Source of the DNA: CTSOIL-112 sp964293815
GTDB taxonomy: Bacteria; Pseudomonadota; Gammaproteobacteria; Burkholderiales; Burkholderiaceae
Reading direction: 5' to 3'
DNA: 64,000 bases
NCBI GenBank assembly: GCA_964293815.1
Contig: CAXYYC010000004.1
Coordinates: 42,076 to 106,075, forward strand
Part shown: one piece after another, positions 1 to 7,927 of the stretch
How the letters are laid out: the number at the start of each line of letters is the position of its first letter
How positions within the stretch are numbered: the first letter of the stretch is position 1
Position numbers and translations under genes: made by a program
The notes under the pieces: model-generated
Databases searched by the model: none
What the model saw: only the letters and a program-made list of their open reading frames with translations
What the model was told of the DNA's origin: nothing

Positions 1-1082
1 TTGGCCAAGCGATTCGCGAGCTACCCGAGGACACGACCATCATCATGGATGGCGTCAGCGGGCGCGTTTACATCGAGCCGACAGAAGCGCAGATCGCCAG
101 CGCACGCGCGGCGCAAGCAGCATTGCAACAGCAATTGGATGTGGCGCTCACCCGCCGCATGGAAGCAGGGCAAACCGCCGACGGCGTGGCGATTCAGATT
201 GGCGCGAACATTAATTCTGCCGAGGCCGCAGCCGCCGCAATTGATGCGGGCGCGCAAGGCGTGGGCTTGATGCGCACCGAGTTTCTGTATCTGGAGCGCG
301 ACAGCATTCCGAACGAGGAGGATCAAGAGGCCGCCTACCGCGCAATGGCGCAGGCGATGGGCGAGCGGCCGTTGATCATTCGCACGCTGGACATCGGCGG
401 CGATAAAGAAGTGCCGTATTTGGGACTGGCGCATGAAGATAACGCCTTTCTCGGTATTCGCGGCATTCGCCTGTGTTTTGAGCGCCCCGACTTGTTCATG
501 CCGCAATTGCGCGCGATTTGCCGCGTAGCCAAAGACCATGCGAACGTCCACGTCATGTTCCCGATGATTGGCAAGCTGTCGGACTGGACGCGCGCGAAAG
601 AGTTATTGGACGAAGTGCGCCAGCAAATCGGTGCGCCCGAATTCCCCGTCGGTGTGATGATTGAAGTGCCATCCGCCGCATTGATCGCCCCGCATTTGGC
701 CAAGCATGTGGACTTTTTCAGCATCGGCACCAACGATTTGACCCAATACACTTTGGCGATGGATCGCATGCATCCGCTGCTGGCGAACCAGACCGACGCC
801 ATGCATCCGGCGGTACTGCAATTGATCGATCTGACGGTCAAAGCCGCGCTCGCTCACGGCAAATGGGTCGGCGTCTGCGGCGGTGCTGCGGGCGAGGTTG
901 CCGCCGCCAAAGTCTTGGTCGGTTTGGGCGTGCGCGAACTCTCCATGAGTCCGCCGCAAATCGCTGTGGTCAAGCAGGCTTTGCGCCAATACCGCTTGGC
1001 CGAATTGCAGGATTTGGCGCAGCGCGTGCTGGCGCAAGGTAGCTCCAAAGCGGTGCGCGATATTCTGAGGGAACATGCGTGA
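1..1082 (+). CDS. ptsI: PTS enzyme I (phosphoenolpyruvate-protein phosphotransferase), C-terminal part
   Basis: The gene runs in from the left edge, open in the frame that begins at base 3, and ends at 1082. The visible part is the PEP-binding barrel of enzyme I: GLMRTEFLYLER, RTLDIGGDKE, FFSIGTNDLTQYTLAMDR, and near the end VCGGAAGE with the conserved cysteine. Enzyme I takes phosphate from PEP and passes it to HPr in the cytoplasm. The N-terminal phosphohistidine domain lies outside the window. It may be a fused EIIA-HPr-EI protein, as is common beside nag genes in betaproteobacteria, but that cannot be seen here. It converges on the nagA operon, so GlcNAc uptake is the likely job. Confidence 0.93.
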   Translation, partial: GQAIRELPEDTTIIMDGVSGRVYIEPTEAQIASARAAQAALQQQLDVALTRRMEAGQTADGVAIQIGANINSAEAAAAAIDAGAQGVGLMRTEFLYLERDSIPNEEDQEAAYRAMAQAMGERPLIIRTLDIGGDKEVPYLGLAHEDNAFLGIRGIRLCFERPDLFMPQLRAICRVAKDHANVHVMFPMIGKLSDWTRAKELLDEVRQQIGAPEFPVGVMIEVPSAALIAPHLAKHVDFFSIGTNDLTQYTLAMDRMHPLLANQTDAMHPAVLQLIDLTVKAALAHGKWVGVCGGAAGEVAAAKVLVGLGVRELSMSPPQIAVVKQALRQYRLAELQDLAQRVLAQGSSKAVRDILREHA

Positions 1083-1114
1083 GTATGCGTAAATCAATAG
1101 GCGCAATCATGAAG

Positions 1115-1150
1115 CCAAAAACCCCGAGTGTGATGGCTCGGGGCTTTTTC
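1115..1150. terminator. Bidirectional Rho-independent terminator between ptsI and nagB-II
   Basis: Stem CCCCGAG (1122-1128) pairs with CTCGGGG (1137-1143) and is flanked by an A run on the left and a T run on the right. It sits between two converging genes and would serve both. Confidence 0.85.
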
Positions 1151-1166
1151 ATTGGACAAAACACAC

Positions 1167-2270
1167 TCAACGCGTCTGCGTGACCTTGTTCAAAAATAAA
1201 GGTCGGTCAGGGTCTAAACCGCGCGCCTGCGCCAGCCGCGCGACAAACAAATAAAAGCGTTGCAACACCACCAGCGGCGCAATCACCGAGCAAACCGACG
1301 GCGGAAATCGACACGCATCCAATGGCGTGTTAATCACCACACAGCCCGCCTCACGCAAAGCCTTCACGGTCGCCGCATCGAGCACGGAAAACACCACCAA
1401 TTGCGCGCCGCGCTGACGCATTTCGAGGCAAAACTGCACCAACTGCGCCTGCTCCTGCCCCGGCGTGATGAACACCACCAGCGGATAATCATCCTCGATC
1501 AACCGCATCGGCCCGTGACGCACCTCGGCCACGCTGAACGGCTCGGACTGTATCGCGCAGGTTTCCTTCATCTTGAGTGCAGACTCGGACGCCACGCTGT
1601 ACAGCAAACCACGCCCGATAATCAGCACGCGCTGTTGTTCGGCCAAAATCGCCAATGCCTGCGCGTAGCCATCGTATTCGGCAGAATCCGCCGCATCCGA
1701 CATCACGTCTGCCACATCGTGTAAACCGTCCAGCAAGGCCTGATCCTCGGTCCACAGCGCGACCAATTGCGCGGCCAAAGTCATCATACCCAGACAACTT
1801 TTGGTCGCGGCGACGCTGTGCTCTTGACCAGCCAATACGGGCAACACGCGATCAGCGCATTCGGCCATCGGGCTATCGACCTGATTGACACAGGCCACAG
1901 CGTATGCGCCAGCTTGCTGCAAATAGCGCAAGGTTTCAACCAAATCGGGGCTTGCGCCGGATTGCGACAAACCAACCGCCACCGTATTCGGCACACGCAA
2001 CGGCGAGCGGTGCAAGGTCACCAAAGACAAAGGCAAGGACACGGTCAAAATCCCCAAACGCTGCATCAGCAAATACGACCAAAAACCCGCCGCATGGTCG
2101 GAGCTACCACGCGCCACGGTGATGAAAGCATTGGGCGGTGTAGCGCGCAGTTGCACCACCCACTCGCGCATTGCATCCTGTGAATGTGCCAGTTGCGCGC
2201 GCAGCACCTCGCCCGCTTGCAACGCCTCTTTTGCCATCCAACTGGATTCAGGGTTCATCATCTTACTCAT
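1167..2270 (-). CDS. nagB-II: SIS-domain glucosamine-6-phosphate deaminase, NagB-II type
   Basis: 367-residue protein with two SIS sugar-isomerase domains. The first shows ARGSSDHAA and LSQSGASPDLVE; the second shows GRGLLYSVASESALKMKE. There is no glutaminase domain, so it is not GlmS. The family converts glucosamine-6-phosphate to fructose-6-phosphate and ammonia in the cytoplasm, the step after NagA. The start at 2270 is chosen because its ATGAGTAA overlaps the nagA stop by 8 bases, with a GAGGAG just upstream; a longer reading from 2288 has no support. The overlap suggests translational coupling. AgaS-like ketose isomerase is the alternative, less likely given the nagA partner. Confidence 0.85.
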   Translation of the reverse strand: MSKMMNPESSWMAKEALQAGEVLRAQLAHSQDAMREWVVQLRATPPNAFITVARGSSDHAAGFWSYLLMQRLGILTVSLPLSLVTLHRSPLRVPNTVAVGLSQSGASPDLVETLRYLQQAGAYAVACVNQVDSPMAECADRVLPVLAGQEHSVAATKSCLGMMTLAAQLVALWTEDQALLDGLHDVADVMSDAADSAEYDGYAQALAILAEQQRVLIIGRGLLYSVASESALKMKETCAIQSEPFSVAEVRHGPMRLIEDDYPLVVFITPGQEQAQLVQFCLEMRQRGAQLVVFSVLDAATVKALREAGCVVINTPLDACRFPPSVCSVIAPLVVLQRFYLFVARLAQARGLDPDRPLFLNKVTQTR

Positions 2271-3375
2271 AGCGTACTCCTCGCACATAAGTGGCGCGCA
2301 AACTCAAATCGGGCGCCAATTCAACCACATCGGCAATCGCACCCGTCGCCAAAATCCCACGATCCGATATGCCCAAATACGCCGCCGGTACAGCGGATAA
2401 ACGACTGGACGCATCGGCCAAACTCAAACCAATCGAATGTAAATTACGCAGCGCCTCAATCATGGTCAAGGTGCTACCCGCCAAAGAACCATTCGCCACA
2501 CGCACACCGCCCAGACATTTACGCACCGGCTGCGAGCCGAGCATGTAATCACCATCCGGCATACCAGTCGCCGCCGTCGCGTCGGTAACGCAATACAGAT
2601 GCGGGATACTGCGCAAGGCCACACGCATCGCGCCCGGATGCACATGTAATAGATCGGGAATCAGCTCGGCGTACTGCCCATGCGCCAGCGCAGCGCCCAC
2701 AATTCCCGGCTCACGGTGGTGCAGGCCGGTCATGCCATTGAACAAATGGGTAAAACCACTCGCGCCGTGTGCCAATGCCTCCACGCCGTCCTCATACGTC
2801 CCCGAGGAGTGACCGATTTGTACGCGAATGCCCAATTCACTCAAGCGCGTGATCACCGTTTTATCCGACATGGTTTCCGGCGAGAGCGTGATTACCTTGA
2901 GCGGCGCAATGGCGTGCAAGGCCAAAATCTCATCGAGCACCGCTTCGCGCGTCTGTGGCGGCTGCGCGCCAAGGCGATTTTCACTGATATACGGCCCCTC
3001 CAAATGCACGCCCAGCACCTCAGCGTGATCATCCTGCTTGGGTTGCTCCAGATAATAACGAATACTACCCAAAACACTTTTGACCTTATCCAGCGTATCG
3101 GTCATGGTCGTGGCCAGAAACGCCGTCGTGCCATAGCGAATTTGATGGCGCGCAATATACGCCAAACTCTCGTCCTCGGACATCAAGTCCACGCCCATCG
3201 TGCCATGCACATGCAAATCAATGAACCCCGGGATAAATTTCGCGCGCTCACCAGCCAAAACGTCTGCTTCCGAAACAGAGTGACCGCTCACATCCATGAT
3301 GCGCCCGTTCTCAATTTGTAACGCTCCACGAACCCAGCCCTGAGGCGTTAACACATCACCCGACAATGTTTTCAT
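2263..3375 (-). CDS. nagA: N-acetylglucosamine-6-phosphate deacetylase
   Basis: About 370 residues, amidohydrolase fold. The metal-binding motif FIDLHVHG is near residue 55. Also present are HLEGPYI with the acidic metal ligand, IGHSSGTYE, THLFNGM and VTDATAATGMPDG with the catalytic aspartate. It removes acetate from GlcNAc-6-phosphate made by PTS uptake. The frame is open from an ATG at 3393 that overlaps the gntR stop (ATGA), but the AAGGAG at 3387-3382 is well spaced only for the ATG at 3375 or 3378, so 3375 is preferred. It is the middle gene of a gntR-nagA-nagB-II operon. Confidence 0.95.
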   Translation of the reverse strand: MKTLSGDVLTPQGWVRGALQIENGRIMDVSGHSVSEADVLAGERAKFIPGFIDLHVHGTMGVDLMSEDESLAYIARHQIRYGTTAFLATTMTDTLDKVKSVLGSIRYYLEQPKQDDHAEVLGVHLEGPYISENRLGAQPPQTREAVLDEILALHAIAPLKVITLSPETMSDKTVITRLSELGIRVQIGHSSGTYEDGVEALAHGASGFTHLFNGMTGLHHREPGIVGAALAHGQYAELIPDLLHVHPGAMRVALRSIPHLYCVTDATAATGMPDGDYMLGSQPVRKCLGGVRVANGSLAGSTLTMIEALRNLHSIGLSLADASSRLSAVPAAYLGISDRGILATGAIADVVELAPDLSLRATYVRGVRYE

Positions 3376-3389
3376 CATCCACTCCTTAT

Positions 3390-4208
3390 TCATGTTTCAC
3401 TCGACGCACCCTGTATGTCCCGAATCAATTGCTTGGACACGTCCAACTTAGAGGACAGCGAATGTCCCTGCGGCTTGCGGTGCAAATCCAACGTGAAGTC
3501 ATAATAATCATTGCGACAATAAGTCACCGTATACTCCAACACCTGCCCCGACTCGGTATAGCCAATGCGCGTGACCTGCAACATCGCCTGACCAGTCGGA
3601 ATACCGCAGTATTTCGCTATCTGCGCGGTCGCATTCATCGCCATGATGTGCTGATGCGCGCGCATCACTGCGTGACCCGATTGATCCAAAAACGTATAAA
3701 TTGAATCCGCCACCCGCGCGGTATCGCTCACCGCCCACGCGGGCAGTGTGGTGACCTCATAGGCAATCGCCTTGCGCTCAACCAAGCGTTGACGCCGAAA
3801 ACGCATCACCCAATCATCCATACCGATATTCAACGCCAAAGCCTCTTCGGTCGTTGGGTGATCCAGTTTTTTACTCAACCATTTGGAGCGCGGATTTAGA
3901 CCACGAGCGCGAAACAGCTCGGTAAAACCCTGCAAATGCCCCAGCGGATAGTCGTACATCTGTTTCACAAACGAGCCAGCGCCACGGCGGCGATAGATCA
4001 AGCCCTCTTGCACCAGCCAATCGTACGCGCGACGCGTCGTAACGCGCGAGAGTTTGAGCCAATTAGACAACATCCGCTCGGACGGCAATGCCTCGTCAGC
4101 CTGCCACCAGCCAGCGCGTATCGCTCGACTCAAATTCAGAGTCAATTGCACCGACAGCGGCACGTCAGATGTGTGATCGACGCGCAATTCATCGTAATTT
4201 CGTTGCAT
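3390..4208 (-). CDS. GntR/HutC-family transcriptional regulator of the nag operon
   Basis: 272 residues. An N-terminal winged helix-turn-helix (LPSERMLSNWLKLSRVTTRRA) is followed by a UTRA effector domain of the HutC subfamily. Regulators of this kind (NagR/YvoA, DasR, NagQ) bind phosphorylated GlcNAc or GlcN and release nag promoters; that is family knowledge. The start at 4208 follows GGGAGG with good spacing, whereas upstream ATGs lack a ribosome site. The gene leads the nagA operon, so it probably controls its own transcription. A dre-like site lies upstream at 4283-4296. Confidence 0.88.
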   Translation of the reverse strand: MQRNYDELRVDHTSDVPLSVQLTLNLSRAIRAGWWQADEALPSERMLSNWLKLSRVTTRRAYDWLVQEGLIYRRRGAGSFVKQMYDYPLGHLQGFTELFRARGLNPRSKWLSKKLDHPTTEEALALNIGMDDWVMRFRRQRLVERKAIAYEVTTLPAWAVSDTARVADSIYTFLDQSGHAVMRAHQHIMAMNATAQIAKYCGIPTGQAMLQVTRIGYTESGQVLEYTVTYCRNDYYDFTLDLHRKPQGHSLSSKLDVSKQLIRDIQGASSET

Positions 4209-4282
4209 AAAAACCCTCCCTGACATAAAGACTGTCTTGCGGTGCATGAGCATGAGTCTCATTGTGAGCGCATATCACGCGC

Positions 4283-4296
4283 AAGACAATACCAAT
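4283..4296 (-). promoter_or_regulatory. Candidate NagR/DasR-type (dre) operator
   Basis: On the minus strand the site reads ATTGGTATTGTCTT, close to the remembered B. subtilis NagR site (ATTGGTATAGATCA). It lies about 75 bases ahead of the regulator's start codon. A second short palindrome, AAGACTGTCTT, lies at 4228-4238. This is pattern matching only. Confidence 0.4.
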
Positions 4297-4506
4297 TAAT
4301 CAATCACGAAATGAATGAAAATTTATAACTATTTGATTTTTAATGATGTTTTAATTTCACTCAATAACTAAAATTGTAAATTGATTATTTTTATATTTAA
4401 AATTAATTAGTTATTAATAATACCACTTATTGAGCAAATACGCCCAAAACGCTGCGTGTGTGCCCTTTTCCCTGCATCTGCCGTGCAAGCCCACATGCTT
4501 CGCGCC
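4297..4506. other. A+T-rich intergenic spacer
   Basis: Very A+T-rich stretch between the gntR promoter region and the pckG terminator. No credible gene or RNA is visible. It may carry the UP-element or core promoter of the gntR-nag operon, but no clear hexamer pair was picked out. Confidence 0.5.
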
Positions 4507-4540
4507 ATAAAAAATCCCCGACGTCAAGCGTCGGGGATTC
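4507..4540 (-). terminator. Rho-independent terminator of pckG
   Basis: Perfect 11-bp stem AATCCCCGACG (4513-4523) with CGTCGGGGATT (4529-4539) and a 5-base loop. On the minus strand it is followed by a T run, as expected for pckG, which ends at 4571. Confidence 0.9.
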
Positions 4541-4570
4541 ATCGTTATGTACGATCAACAATGATGAGGA

Positions 4571-6418
4571 TTACAGCGCATCCACTGCTTTTTCCAACTG
4601 TGCGCGGTACGCTTCCAATTCAGCAGGCATGCGTTCTTTGAGCTTGTCGAATTCTTCAGCGTGCAGTTTCATTTCCGCTTGCCATTCGGCTTTGCCCATG
4701 CTCATCACATCCGCATATTGCTCTTTGCTGAAGTTCAAACCCGTCCAGTTCAAATCTTCGTAGCTCGGAGAAATACCAAAGAAGTGTTCGGTTTCGTGTG
4801 CGGTTTTGCCTTCGGCGCGTTCCAAAATCCATTGCAACACGCGCATATTGTCGCCGAAGCCCGGCCATGAGAATTTACCTTGGTCATTTTTACGGAACCA
4901 GTTCACATAGTAGATTTTCGGCAATTTTGCGCCCTGTGCTTTGAGTTTTTCACCCATGTGCAACCAATGACCGAAGTAGTCAGACATATTGTAGCCGCAG
5001 AATGGCAGCATCGCGAATGGGTCACGACGCACCACGCCTTGCGCACCGAATGCCGCCGCTGTGGTTTCAGAACCCATGGTTGCGGCCATGTACACGCCTT
5101 CTTTCCAGTTACGCGCTTCGGTCACCAATGGAATGGTATTCGAGCGACGGCCGCCGAACAGGAATGCGTCAATCGCCACGCCTGCCGGATTGTCATACTC
5201 TGGATCCAAGGCTGGATTGTTCGCCGCAGGTACGGTGAAACGTGAATTCGGATGCGCGGCTTTCACGCCGGTTTTACCGATTTCAGGTGTCCAATCGTTA
5301 CCTTTCCAGTCAATCGCGTGCGCTGGTGCTTCGCCATCCATGCCTTCCCACCACACATCGCCGTCATCGGTCAATGCGACGTTGGTGAAAATCACGTCTT
5401 TGAACAATGAATCCATACAGTTTTTGTTGGATTTATTGTTGGTACCTGGCGCCACGCCGAAGTAGCCAAACTCTGGGTTGATCGCGTACAAACGACCGTC
5501 TTTACCCGGTTTGAGCCAAGCGATGTCGTCGCCCACAGTAGTTACTTTCCAGCCGGCATAAGCGGTTTCTGGTGGAATCAACATAGAGAAGTTGGTTTTA
5601 CCGCACGCAGATGGGAATGCCGCCGCGACGTGCTTTTTCACGCCATTCGGATCGGTCACGCCGAGAATCAGCATGTGTTCTGCGAGCCAACCTTGGTCAC
5701 GACCCATGTTGGATGCGATGCGCAATGCGAAACATTTTTTACCGAGCAGCGCGTTGCCGCCGTAGCCTGAGCCATACGACCAGATTTCGCGGGTTTCAGG
5801 GTAGTGAACGATGTATTTGACCTCTGGATTGCACGGCCAAGTGGTTTTGTCTTTTTCACCGGCTTGCAACGGTGCGCCCACGGTGTGTACGCATGGTACG
5901 AATTCGCCATCCGCGCCCAATACGTCATATACCGCTTTACCCATGCGGGTCATGTGTTTCATATTGACCGCGACATACGCGCTGTCAGATACTTCCACGC
6001 CAATGTGCGCGATATCAGAACCCAAAGGACCCATTGAGAATGGAATCACATACATCGTACGACCGCGCATACAGCCGGTGAACAATGGTTTGAGCGTCGC
6101 ACGCATTTCTTCTGGTTCCATCCAGTTGTTGGTTGGACCTGCGTCAATTTTATTTTTTGAACAAATATAAGTGCGGTCTTCCACACGCGCCACGTCGGAT
6201 GGATCACTCCATGCGAGATAAGAATTCGGGCGTTTTTCAGGGTTGAGGCGTTTGAATGTACCCGCCTGAACCAATTGTTCACACAAGGTATCGAACTCTT
6301 CTTGCGAACCGTCACACCAGTGAATAGCATCTGGCTGCATCAAATCGGCCATGCTTTTGACCCAGTCGAGCAGTTTTTGGTTTTGAATGTATGCGGGAGG
6401 ATTGAAAGTAAAGCTCAT
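4571..6418 (-). CDS. pckG: Phosphoenolpyruvate carboxykinase (GTP)
   Basis: 615 residues, the normal length of the GTP-dependent family. The P-loop with the family-specific reactive cysteine, FPSACGKT, puts Cys272 and Lys274 at the active site. EIWSYGSGYGGNALLGKKC and the FGGRR substrate-binding segment are also present. It converts oxaloacetate to PEP and CO2 with GTP, the first step of gluconeogenesis, fitting a cell that grows on amino acids and organic acids. It is a single gene with its own terminator. The start at 6418 follows GGAG with good spacing. Confidence 0.97.
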   Translation of the reverse strand: MSFTFNPPAYIQNQKLLDWVKSMADLMQPDAIHWCDGSQEEFDTLCEQLVQAGTFKRLNPEKRPNSYLAWSDPSDVARVEDRTYICSKNKIDAGPTNNWMEPEEMRATLKPLFTGCMRGRTMYVIPFSMGPLGSDIAHIGVEVSDSAYVAVNMKHMTRMGKAVYDVLGADGEFVPCVHTVGAPLQAGEKDKTTWPCNPEVKYIVHYPETREIWSYGSGYGGNALLGKKCFALRIASNMGRDQGWLAEHMLILGVTDPNGVKKHVAAAFPSACGKTNFSMLIPPETAYAGWKVTTVGDDIAWLKPGKDGRLYAINPEFGYFGVAPGTNNKSNKNCMDSLFKDVIFTNVALTDDGDVWWEGMDGEAPAHAIDWKGNDWTPEIGKTGVKAAHPNSRFTVPAANNPALDPEYDNPAGVAIDAFLFGGRRSNTIPLVTEARNWKEGVYMAATMGSETTAAAFGAQGVVRRDPFAMLPFCGYNMSDYFGHWLHMGEKLKAQGAKLPKIYYVNWFRKNDQGKFSWPGFGDNMRVLQWILERAEGKTAHETEHFFGISPSYEDLNWTGLNFSKEQYADVMSMGKAEWQAEMKLHAEEFDKLKERMPAELEAYRAQLEKAVDAL

Positions 6419-6715
6419 TACGGCGACTCCTTATGGTGTGAACAAATAAACATTGAATTTTCAGTAAACACTGAAATATTAAACCTAATCGCACCGTTTG
6501 TCCAATTTGCGCCCCGCGCAAACGCCCCACATTTTCCCATCCGAATGTACACACTTTTTACTATTTTGCTAAAAACCAAAAATCCTAATGAAAACACCGC
6601 CCCACCCAGAGTAAAACAATACAAATATCCATAATTCACGTAAAATACGAGGAAAATTTAATCCACACTTTTTTGCCCCATCGATACAAAAAAAGTTCAA
6701 CAGAAAAACCACATC
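6419..6715. other. Intergenic region between divergent pckG and msrA
   Basis: About 297 bases, A+T-rich, with no supported gene. It must hold the promoters for pckG (minus) and msrA (plus). No clear operator was recognised. Confidence 0.5.
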
Positions 6716-7285
6716 ATGTCGCGTACCACACCGATTGCACAAACCGCCCCCGAAGGACTCGAACTGGCCACACTCGCCGGAGGATGCTTTTGGTGCCTCG
6801 AACCTGCCTTTGCCGAACTCAAAGGCGTGCTCGATGTCGAATGCGGCTACGCGGGTGCCGAGTATGCCAACGCCAATTACGAAGCGGTCTGCACGGGCAA
6901 CACCGGCTTGGCTGAAGTAGTCCACATCCTGTTTGACCCGAACCTCATCAGCTACGAAACCCTGCTCAAAATATTCTTCGTGCTGCACGACCCAACCACG
7001 CTCAACCGCCAAGGCAACGACATCGGTACGCAATACCGCAGTGCGATTTTCACCCACCACGCGGCGCAGAGCCTAAGCGCGCAATCCATGAAAAACTGGG
7101 TTGAGCAAGCCATCGAGCAGCCCGTCACCACGCAAATCGAACCATACAACCCCGCGCAATACACTCGCGCCGAGGAATACCACCAAGAATATTTCGAACG
7201 CAATCCCGACAATGGCTACTGCCAAATGGTGATTCCAAACAAGCTGAGCAAACTGCGGGCGAATTTTATCAATTATCTACAATAG
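6716..7285 (+). CDS. msrA: Peptide methionine sulfoxide reductase MsrA
   Basis: 189 residues. The active-site motif GGCFWC is present with catalytic Cys24. The family segments for substrate binding (GTQYRSAIF; YTRAEEYHQEYF) follow. The enzyme reduces methionine-S-sulfoxide in proteins and free methionine. It is a stand-alone MsrA with no MsrB fusion. The next gene starts 3 bases after its stop, but that gene looks foreign in composition, so co-transcription is not evidence of shared function. Confidence 0.95.
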   Translation: MSRTTPIAQTAPEGLELATLAGGCFWCLEPAFAELKGVLDVECGYAGAEYANANYEAVCTGNTGLAEVVHILFDPNLISYETLLKIFFVLHDPTTLNRQGNDIGTQYRSAIFTHHAAQSLSAQSMKNWVEQAIEQPVTTQIEPYNPAQYTRAEEYHQEYFERNPDNGYCQMVIPNKLSKLRANFINYLQ

Positions 7286-7288
7286 TCG

Positions 7289-7921
7289 ATGATTATGGCG
7301 AATACGGATGAGATTCTTTCTATATATCAAATCACGGATGATGAAATTCAAGAATTCAGACAAAATGATATTGGATTAAATGGAATTGATATAGCTCGCG
7401 TCAGTTATTTACTTAGCGCACAACTAGCATCGGCTCGAAAATATCGGATTTTTTCCACCTTTTCAGTAACAGATATTATTCAGCGACTAGAGGGTAGATA
7501 TCCACCATCATCAATGATAAAGAACCCTGAACAATTTAAACACCCTCCATTAAAAGGACTCTGGAAAGCTCATTTTTTTGATGCTATTTTTATGTTACAA
7601 AACCTTAACAACGAAACAGGCTCAGGCATCCCAAATAGCAAACGATTTCAAGCTATATGTCAGTTAGTTGCGAAAAAGGTTCGTGAAAGTAATGGACAAC
7701 TTTCATGGCAAATGCAATTAGCTCATGAGTTGACCGTAGGAGCTTATGAACGCAGAGCAAGAAACAAGCGCATAACTGGTGAATGGCTAATTTTCTCTAA
7801 AAAAGAGCAAGCTAACTTTTACTTGGCTATCTCAAACCATACACACGGTGAGCAAGACTACAAACTTTATAATTATTTAGTAGATTATTGTAAAGAAGAG
7901 TACCCATTTATTTTTGAATAG
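7289..7921 (+). CDS. Hypothetical protein, A+T-rich gene inserted between msrA and metH
   Basis: 210 residues from the ATG at 7289, or 208 from 7295; neither has a strong ribosome site. I do not recognise the family. The protein looks soluble, with no signal peptide or membrane segment. Its C-terminal part (GEWLIFSKKEQANFYLAISN then EEYPFIFE) has the feel of a conserved domain. By eye its G+C is below 40%, against well over 50% in msrA and metH. It is packed 3 bases after msrA and 6 bases before metH, suggesting a clean insertion. Function unknown; no defence or toxin motif can be named. Confidence 0.75.
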   Translation: MIMANTDEILSIYQITDDEIQEFRQNDIGLNGIDIARVSYLLSAQLASARKYRIFSTFSVTDIIQRLEGRYPPSSMIKNPEQFKHPPLKGLWKAHFFDAIFMLQNLNNETGSGIPNSKRFQAICQLVAKKVRESNGQLSWQMQLAHELTVGAYERRARNKRITGEWLIFSKKEQANFYLAISNHTHGEQDYKLYNYLVDYCKEEYPFIFE

Positions 7922-7927
7922 ATTTAC

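Noticed and set aside
2680..3321. A 213-codon open frame on the plus strand within nagA
   Set aside because: Antisense shadow of a conserved enzyme; composition is His/Arg-rich as shadows often are.
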